Positions 6,595 to 12,825 of a stretch of 12,825 nt of DNA are shown here, in pieces; the stretch's first letter is position 1, and the number at the start of each line of letters is the position of its first letter. The translations under genes were made by a program, and so were the position numbers. This DNA is from Thermoplasmatota archaeon (lineage in GTDB: Bacteria > Pseudomonadota > Gammaproteobacteria > Burkholderiales > Thiobacillaceae). A model generated the notes under the pieces. That model was given only the letters and a program-made list of their open reading frames with translations. It was not told the DNA's origin and searched no databases. The DNA lies in assembly GCA_023475455.1 (NCBI GenBank), contig JAMCVR010000111.1, positions 1 through 12,825 of the forward strand, given 5' to 3'.

Positions 6595-6791
6595 GCGGCA
6601 TGCACCAGGCCGTAGCCCAACAACGCGAACACGATGCCGTAGAACAGGCTCAGCGGCCAGGCCTTCATCATGTCCTGCGCGCCGCTGCGCAACCAGTGAA
6701 GCGGTTGATCGAATGTCACGCTGCGGATGCCCGGCAGGTTCATGCTCGCGGCCCGCGGGTGGAAAACCGGGTGTTCAGTGTGTGTGCTCAT
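5994..6791 (-). CDS. DUF2189-family integral membrane protein
   Basis: A 265-residue polytopic inner-membrane protein. The cytoplasmic-looking N-terminus (1-45) contains the family-like stretch DQPLHWLRSGAQDMMKAWPL. Hydrophobic segments follow at about 48-67, 73-95, 118-148, 168-195 and 215-250, the longer ones probably folding as two passes. The sequence resembles DUF2189 proteins, sometimes annotated as cytochrome c oxidase subunit I-like, whose function is not established. I chose the ATG at 6789-6791, with GGGAG five bases upstream; a frame open from 6839 lacks such a site. It lies upstream of the cytochrome gene on the same strand, with about 130 bases between them. Codons from 67 onward are inside the 997-bp duplication. 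The neighbourhood hints at respiration but proves nothing. Confidence 0.83.
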   Translation of the reverse strand: MSTHTEHPVFHPRAASMNLPGIRSVTFDQPLHWLRSGAQDMMKAWPLSLFYGIVFALLGYGLVHAAGNRPHLAMALTSGFLFVAPLLATVFYCVSHRLEHHHKLPNLFVPLLSWRANPASLGLFALMLVFVLTVWERISAILVGLFLSGSGIGGLPDLLTLSAVRQHTDFVLAYLAFGGLLALMVFSLSVVSLPMLLHRKVDFATALVTSFMATRLNFPVMLLWGALIAGLIAVGMATDFIAMAVIFPWLGHASWHAYRELVERE

Positions 6792-6874
6792 GATGGCTCC
6801 CGATGACAGACAGACTGCTTTTTTGATAGCAGGCGCCATCGCGGGTTCCTAATAGCAAATGCTGATAAGCCGAT

Positions 6875-8890
<2,016 letters not shown>

Positions 8891-8906
8891 GGTGCAGGCC
8901 TAATAG

Positions 8907-8935
8907 TTGATTAAATCGGTCAACAATTGTACGCT
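8907..8935 (+). promoter_or_regulatory. Possible promoter of the ankyrin-repeat gene
   Basis: TTGATT (8907-8912) and TACGCT (8930-8935) are separated by 17 bases, about 33 bases ahead of the ATG at 8969, in the 78-base divergent gap. The -10 match is partial. The same gap must hold the minus-strand promoter of the YyaL-like gene, for which I found no clear motif. Confidence 0.35.
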
Positions 8936-8968
8936 TGCCGCAATCCGGAAAAAATGCAGGAGTGCCCC

Positions 8969-9547
8969 ATGTCCCAGGAATTATTCGCCGCCGCCCAGTC
9001 GGGCGATGCAGCCCAGATCAAAGAACTGCTTGAGGCCGGCGCCGATCATGCGGCCGCCGACGAAGCCGGCGAAACCGCGCTGATGCACGCCGCCCACGGC
9101 GGCCACGTCGCGGCGGTGCTGGTGCTGATCGCCGCCGGTGCCGACGTCAACGCCCAGTCGCCGCAGGACTGGACCGCGCTCGCCAAGGCCGCCTACAACG
9201 GCGAGACCGAGCGCGGCTATGTCGAGGTCATCGAAGTGCTGCACCAGGCCGGCGCCACGCTCGACGCACGCATCTTCTTCGGCATCACGCCGCTGATGCT
9301 GGCAGCCGGCGGCGGCGACGCCCCGGTGGTGGAATGGCTGATCAACGCCGGCGCCGATGTGCTCGCCACCAACGAGGGCGGCCGCACCGCGCGCCTGATG
9401 GCGAACGACAAGTTCTATGTGGACGTGATCAACCTGCTGACCGAAGCCGAGCGCCAGTTGGGCGTGCAGGAAGACGGCTCGTGCTCCTCGACCAAAAGCG
9501 TGGTCAAGCCGCAGGTGGTCAACCTGATGAAGCCGACCACGCACTAA
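8969..9547 (+). CDS. Ankyrin-repeat protein
   Basis: A soluble protein of 192 residues made of about five ankyrin repeats (roughly 3-33, 34-67, 68-103, 104-136 and 137-163). The diagnostic pieces are GETALMHAAHGGHVAAVLVL, IAAGADVNAQ, TPLMLAAGGGDAPVVEWLI and NAGADVLATNEGGRTA. The third repeat carries a short insertion (NGETERGY). The C-terminal tail (about 165-192) is polar with SCSSTK and no recognisable domain. No signal peptide is visible. Ankyrin repeats bind other proteins; the partner cannot be told from the sequence. I chose the ATG at 8969-8971 because AGGAG lies seven bases upstream; an in-frame ATG at 8927 has none and would overlap the promoter region. It is the only clear plus-strand gene here and converges on the ParA-like gene. 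Confidence 0.92.
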   Translation: MSQELFAAAQSGDAAQIKELLEAGADHAAADEAGETALMHAAHGGHVAAVLVLIAAGADVNAQSPQDWTALAKAAYNGETERGYVEVIEVLHQAGATLDARIFFGITPLMLAAGGGDAPVVEWLINAGADVLATNEGGRTARLMANDKFYVDVINLLTEAERQLGVQEDGSCSSTKSVVKPQVVNLMKPTTH

Positions 9548-9554
9548 GAAAAGG

Positions 9555-9581
9555 CTGGGCCCCGGCTTTCGCCGGGGTGAC
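9555..9581. repeat. REP-like palindrome between convergent genes, copy 1
   Basis: A perfect 7-bp stem, CCCCGGC (9560-9566) and GCCGGGG (9571-9577), with loop TTTC lies between the convergent ankyrin and ParA-like genes. The 27 bases 9555-9581 recur in the same orientation at 10286-10312 with two differences. The unit is of the CTGGA..CCGGC-TTTC-GCCGG..TGAC type, a dispersed intergenic repeat I recognise from many proteobacteria. It could also act as a transcription block, though no T run follows. Confidence 0.75.
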
Positions 9582-9588
9582 GATTAAA

Positions 9589-10194
9589 TCAGCGGTCGAG
9601 CCAGGCAATCAACTCCTGCCACTGCTCCACGTCGCGCTCGGCGATATGGTGCGGCAGGTCGAACAGGCTCTTGCCCTCGAAAGCGGCGTTGACGTAATGC
9701 TGGGTGTTGCGCAGATGCGCCAGCACCGGCAGGCCCTGCTGTCCCATGAACTGCTCCAGGGTGACGCCGGCGCGGGTACGCGGATCGACGCGCATGCCGA
9801 CCACGCCGACGAAGGCATGACCCTTGCGCACCGCCTTTTCGGCATGCAGCGCGGCGAGGAAATCCTGGCTGGCACGGATGTCGAACAATGAGGGGGCGAT
9901 CGGCACCACCACCTTGTGTGCGAGCTTCAGCGCACGCTCGAGATTCTTGCCGTGCAGCCCGGCGGGCGAGTCGATCACCAGCCAGTCGCCGCTGCCTTTT
10001 TGCCCTTCGCGCAGCAGGTCAATGCCCGGCAACGCCGCGTCACGCATCGCCAGCCAGTGGGTGGCGGATTTCTGCCGGTCGAGATCCAGCAGCGCCACGC
10101 GCTCGCCCAGCGTCGCCAGATAGCCGGCCAGGTTGATCGACAGCGTGGTCTTGCCGCTGCCGCCTTTGGGGTTGGCCACCAGAATCACGCGCAT
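9589..10194 (-). CDS. ParA/MinD-family P-loop ATPase (no partner gene visible)
   Basis: A 201-residue Walker-type ATPase of the ParA/MinD/Soj superfamily, close to the minimal length. It has the deviant Walker A KGGSGKTT (10-17) with signature lysine Lys10, a Walker A' DLDRQ (37-41) and a Walker B-like VIDSPAG (73-79). PSLFDIRASQDFLAAL (101-116) matches the switch and dimer region. No N-terminal helix-turn-helix is present, so it resembles small chromosomal or positioning ParAs rather than type Ia plasmid ParA. No ParB, parS or cargo gene is nearby, so the job could be chromosome or protein-cluster positioning, but this is not shown. The ATG at 10192-10194 has AAGGAG five bases upstream. Related REP-like palindromes lie on both sides of the gene. 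Confidence 0.9.
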   Translation of the reverse strand: MRVILVANPKGGSGKTTLSINLAGYLATLGERVALLDLDRQKSATHWLAMRDAALPGIDLLREGQKGSGDWLVIDSPAGLHGKNLERALKLAHKVVVPIAPSLFDIRASQDFLAALHAEKAVRKGHAFVGVVGMRVDPRTRAGVTLEQFMGQQGLPVLAHLRNTQHYVNAAFEGKSLFDLPHHIAERDVEQWQELIAWLDR

Positions 10195-10216
10195 GATTGC
10201 TCCTTATCGAAAACGC

Positions 10217-10335
10217 TTGTCCACGTAAGATCGTCATTCCGGCGAATACCCAGAGGGCACAAGAGCCGGAATCCAGAATGATGAACTGGACCCTGGCTTT
10301 CGCCGGGGTGACACTTTTGTGTTTTTCGTGGACAA
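10217..10335. repeat. 119-bp element: 9-bp inverted ends enclosing a REP pair
   Basis: TTGTCCACG (10217-10225) and CGTGGACAA (10327-10335) form a perfect inverted repeat around the paired REP-like units at 10230-10312. The layout looks like a small non-coding mobile element or a repeat pair in a hairpin. I see no obvious target-site duplication beyond A-rich flanks. It fills nearly all the space between the ParA-like gene and the ilvD fusion, so the ParA promoter probably lies in or beside it. Confidence 0.45.
10230..10312. repeat. Head-to-head pair of REP-like palindromes
   Basis: The left unit has an 8-bp inverted repeat, ATTCCGGC (10236-10243) and GCCGGAAT (10265-10272), around 21 bases. 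The right unit, 10286-10312, is a near copy of the palindrome at 9555-9581, with stem CCCTGGC/GCCGGGG and loop TTTC. Read on the minus strand, the left unit shows the same CTGGA..CCGGC..TTCGCCGG..TGAC plan as the right one but with about 18 extra bases in the loop, so the two form an inverted pair. Confidence 0.72.
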
Positions 10336-10343
10336 AAAAACTC

Positions 10344-12825
10344 CTACAGCGCCTCCACGCTGTACGTCACCGCCAGCGTGTGGGTCTCGCCCGGCGCCAC
10401 GGTGACGACGTTGTCCATCGCGTTGGCCGATTCGACGCAGACCATTTCGCGCCAGCCGGCTCCGGACTTGCCTGTGCCCATGTCGCCCATCTTTTCGGCC
10501 TTTTCCGCCCACGGCGTCCAGACGATGGTGGACAGCGAGCCGGTTTTGGCGACGCGAATGCGGCGGCTGAGACCCGCGTCCTCGATCACGCAGTCGACCG
10601 GCGTGTTGACGTAGACGCGGTCGACCTCACCCTTGAAGGCAATTGCACCGCGCTGCTTCTTGCGCGCGAAGTTGTCGACCTTGTCGTGATAGGTCGCGCC
10701 GTCCAGCCCGGTGACTTTCACCGTGCCGATGTCGCTGATGTGGAAATAGGTATGCAGCGCCTCGCCGATCTTCACCGGCGCATCGCCCGTGTTGGTCGTG
10801 GCCAGCCGCATCTCCAGCCTGTCGCCCACCACCACCGTCAGCGTCAGCCGCGTGGGATGCGGCCACTGCGCGCGGGTCTGATCGTTTTCAACGAGTTGCA
10901 GGGTGATCTCGGTTTTGGCGTCGTTGCGCTTGCGGCTGCCGGTCACTGTCCACGGCACGGTGCGGGCGAAGCCGTGCGCGGGGAACGACGCTTCGCTGGC
11001 GTGCGGCCCGAACCACGGCCAGCACACCGGCACGCCGCCACGGATGGACTTGCCCGGCGCGAACCTGGCGGCGTCGGACACCCACACCACCGGTTCCCGC
11101 TGCGACTTGGGACGGAAGCTCACCACGTGCGCGCCCTGCAGACAGATCGTCGCGCGGCCGCCGTGGTTGTCGATGTCGGCGTACCTGAGACCGCCGGCGC
11201 CGGTGCGGAAGGCCAGCTGGCCGGGGATGGCGAAGCGCGCCAGCGGGTCGGCGTGTTCCTGCGCCGCGGTCGGATGCTCGACCTGGCTGACGTCGCGCAC
11301 CGCGCCGAACGCGGCGGAGGTCGCCATCGCCGCATAGGCGCGCAGCGCGGCCGACACCTCCCTGTTTCGACTGACCGGCTTCCACGCCTGCGCGCCCTTC
11401 GCGTCCATCGCGGCGCGGCGGCGCGCGAGTTCGGCATCGTCGACCGCGAGGTGGATGCGGCGGTTGGGAATGTCGATTTCGATGCGATCGCCCTCCTCGA
11501 CGAGACCAATGATGCCGCCTTCGGCCGCTTCCGGACTGGCGTGGCCGATCGACAGGCCCGAGGTGCCGCCGGAGAAGCGGCCGTCGGTCAGCAGCGCGCA
11601 GTGTTTGCCCAGCCCCTTGGATTTCAGGTAACTGGTCGGGTACAGCATTTCCTGCATGCCGGGACCGCCGCGCGGGCCTTCGTAGCGGATCACGACCACG
11701 TCGCCGGGCTGAATCCTGTCGCCGAGGATGGCGTCGACCGCGGCGTCCTGCGATTCGAACACACGCGCCGGGCCGCGGAACACGCGGATGGTCGAGGTCG
11801 GCACGCTGGTCGTGTAGCGCAACTGCTCGACCTCGAACATGCTCTCGTCAACGCCCGCCGTCTTGACGATGCAGCCGTCCTCGGCGAGGTTGCCGTACAG
11901 CACGGCGAGCCCGCCGTCCTTCGAGTAGGCGTGCGCGATGTCGCGGATGCAGCCGTTCACGCGGTCGTCGTCGAGCCTGGCGAAGCGGCGATCCTGCGAG
12001 AACGCGGTCTGCGTCGGCACGCCGCCGGGCGCGGCGCGGAAGTAGTCCCTCACGTCCTTGCTGGTGGTGCGGCGGATGTCGTAGACGTCGATCTGCTCGC
12101 CCAGGGTCTTCATCAGCACGGTCGGCACGTCGCGGTGGATCAGGCCGCCGCGCTCGAGTTCACCCAGTATCGCCATCACGCCGCCGGCGCGGTGCACGTC
12201 CTCCATGTGGTAGGTCTGGATCGACGGCGCGACCTTCGACAGGTGCGGCACGCGGCGGCTCATGCGGTCGATGTCGGCCATGGTGAAGTCGACGCCGGCT
12301 TCATGCGCCGCGGCCAGGAGATGCAGCACGGTGTTGGTCGAACCGCCCATGGCGATGTCGAGCGCGATGGCGTTCTCGAAGGCGTCGAAGCTGGCGATCG
12401 CGCGCGGCAGCACGCGGGTGTCGCCGTCGTCGTAATAGCGCCGCGCGTTCTTGACGATCAGGCGGCCGGCGGCGAGGAACAAATTCCTGCGGTCGGCGTG
12501 GGTCGCCAGCAGCGAGCCGTTGCCGGGCAGCGAGAGGCCCAGCGCCTCGGTCAGGCAGTTCATCGAGTTGGCGGTGAACATGCCCGAGCACGAGCCGCAG
12601 GTCGGGCAGGCCGAGCGCTCCAGCTGTTCGACCTTCTCGTCGCTGAACTTGGCGTCGGCCGCCGACACCATGGCGTCGACCAGATCGAGCTTGATGACCT
12701 GCCTGTCCCACACCACCTTGCCCGCTTCCATCGGCCCGCCGGAGACGAACACCGTCGGGATGTTCAGGCGCAGCGCGGCCATCAGCATCCCCGGCGTGAT
12801 CTTGTCGCAGTTGGAAATGCACACC
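10344..12825 (-). CDS. ilvD: Fused dihydroxy-acid dehydratase (IlvD) and YeaD-type hexose-6-phosphate mutarotase; N-terminus outside window
   Basis: One uninterrupted frame of about 826 visible codons. Visible residues 1-516 are long-type (E. coli-like) IlvD, which dehydrates dihydroxy-acids to the keto-acids of valine and isoleucine synthesis. [32 protein letters not shown] (iron-sulfur cysteines), [32 protein letters not shown] and [15 protein letters not shown] are all present. About 120 N-terminal residues lie beyond the edge. The domain reaches the usual IlvD end (AVRDVSQVE). After a roughly 14-residue link, residues 530-826 are a full YeaD-type aldose 1-epimerase: [49 protein letters not shown] (candidate catalytic His) and MVCVESANA (candidate catalytic Glu). 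No stop or ATG occurs at the boundary; the nearest in-frame starts are an ATG at 11325-11327 and a GTG at 11298-11300, neither with a ribosome-binding site. The first visible codon is Val inside the protein, not a start. Confidence 0.9.
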   Translation of the reverse strand, partial: VCISNCDKITPGMLMAALRLNIPTVFVSGGPMEAGKVVWDRQVIKLDLVDAMVSAADAKFSDEKVEQLERSACPTCGSCSGMFTANSMNCLTEALGLSLPGNGSLLATHADRRNLFLAAGRLIVKNARRYYDDGDTRVLPRAIASFDAFENAIALDIAMGGSTNTVLHLLAAAHEAGVDFTMADIDRMSRRVPHLSKVAPSIQTYHMEDVHRAGGVMAILGELERGGLIHRDVPTVLMKTLGEQIDVYDIRRTTSKDVRDYFRAAPGGVPTQTAFSQDRRFARLDDDRVNGCIRDIAHAYSKDGGLAVLYGNLAEDGCIVKTAGVDESMFEVEQLRYTTSVPTSTIRVFRGPARVFESQDAAVDAILGDRIQPGDVVVIRYEGPRGGPGMQEMLYPTSYLKSKGLGKHCALLTDGRFSGGTSGLSIGHASPEAAEGGIIGLVEEGDRIEIDIPNRRIHLAVDDAELARRRAAMDAKGAQAWKPVSRNREVSAALRAYAAMATSAAFGAVRDVSQVEHPTAAQEHADPLARFAIPGQLAFRTGAGGLRYADIDNHGGRATICLQGAHVVSFRPKSQREPVVWVSDAARFAPGKSIRGGVPVCWPWFGPHASEASFPAHGFARTVPWTVTGSRKRNDAKTEITLQLVENDQTRAQWPHPTRLTLTVVVGDRLEMRLATTNTGDAPVKIGEALHTYFHISDIGTVKVTGLDGATYHDKVDNFARKKQRGAIAFKGEVDRVYVNTPVDCVIEDAGLSRRIRVAKTGSLSTIVWTPWAEKAEKMGDMGTGKSGAGWREMVCVESANAMDNVVTVAPGETHTLAVTYSVEAL

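Noticed and set aside
6792..6874. Terminator between the YyaL-like and DUF2189 genes
   Set aside because: A T6 run is present (near 6822) but I found no stable stem beside it in the correct orientation.
9589..10194. Plasmid or integrated element partition locus
   Set aside because: Only the ParA-like ATPase is present; no ParB, replication gene, integrase or parS-like array is seen.

Overview
The window is GC-rich chromosomal DNA from a proteobacterium, most likely a betaproteobacterium. I infer this from the LivK/LivH/LivM set, the c551/c552-type cytochrome c, the DUF2189 membrane protein and REP-like palindromes in the gene gaps. There is no rRNA or other taxonomic marker, so the lineage is a loose inference. 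Almost every gene lies on the minus strand; the ankyrin-repeat gene is the clear exception. I saw no tRNA, rRNA, CRISPR array, transposase or phage gene.

Region 1 (1-4417, minus) is a branched-chain amino acid ABC uptake locus read from right to left: a LivK-like binding lipoprotein, then livH, then livM, which runs off the left edge. It is disturbed in three ways. The binding-protein gene has a one-base frameshift in an A8 run. About 1 kb of visibly more AT-rich DNA sits between livK and livH, holding a broken LprI/DUF1311 gene and a ParE/RHH toxin-antitoxin pair that abuts livH. A perfect 674-bp tandem duplication spans the end of livH and the start of livM.

Region 2 (4477-6791, minus) holds a periplasmic cytochrome c551/c552 and a DUF2189 membrane protein. 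A second perfect tandem duplication, of 997 bp, covers them. In both duplications one intact copy of each gene survives at the outer edges, and the new joint holds truncated chimeras. Both joints share 2 bp (CG or GC).

Region 3 (6875-10194) has a YyaL/SSP411-type thioredoxin-fold protein (minus), a divergent ankyrin-repeat protein (plus) and a lone ParA/MinD-like ATPase (minus). The ATPase gene is bracketed by two near-identical REP-like palindromes.

Region 4 (10344-12825, minus) is one open frame. It encodes a long-type dihydroxy-acid dehydratase (IlvD, N-terminus outside the window) joined in frame to a complete YeaD-type hexose-6-phosphate mutarotase. IlvD makes the keto-acid precursors of valine and isoleucine, and Liv proteins import the finished amino acids, but the two loci are about 6 kb apart and need not be co-regulated. 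The least ordinary items are the IlvD-YeaD fusion, the paired tandem duplications, and the toxin-antitoxin pair inside the liv locus. I found no clear new multi-gene system, and the duplications and homopolymer frameshift could be assembly or sequencing faults.
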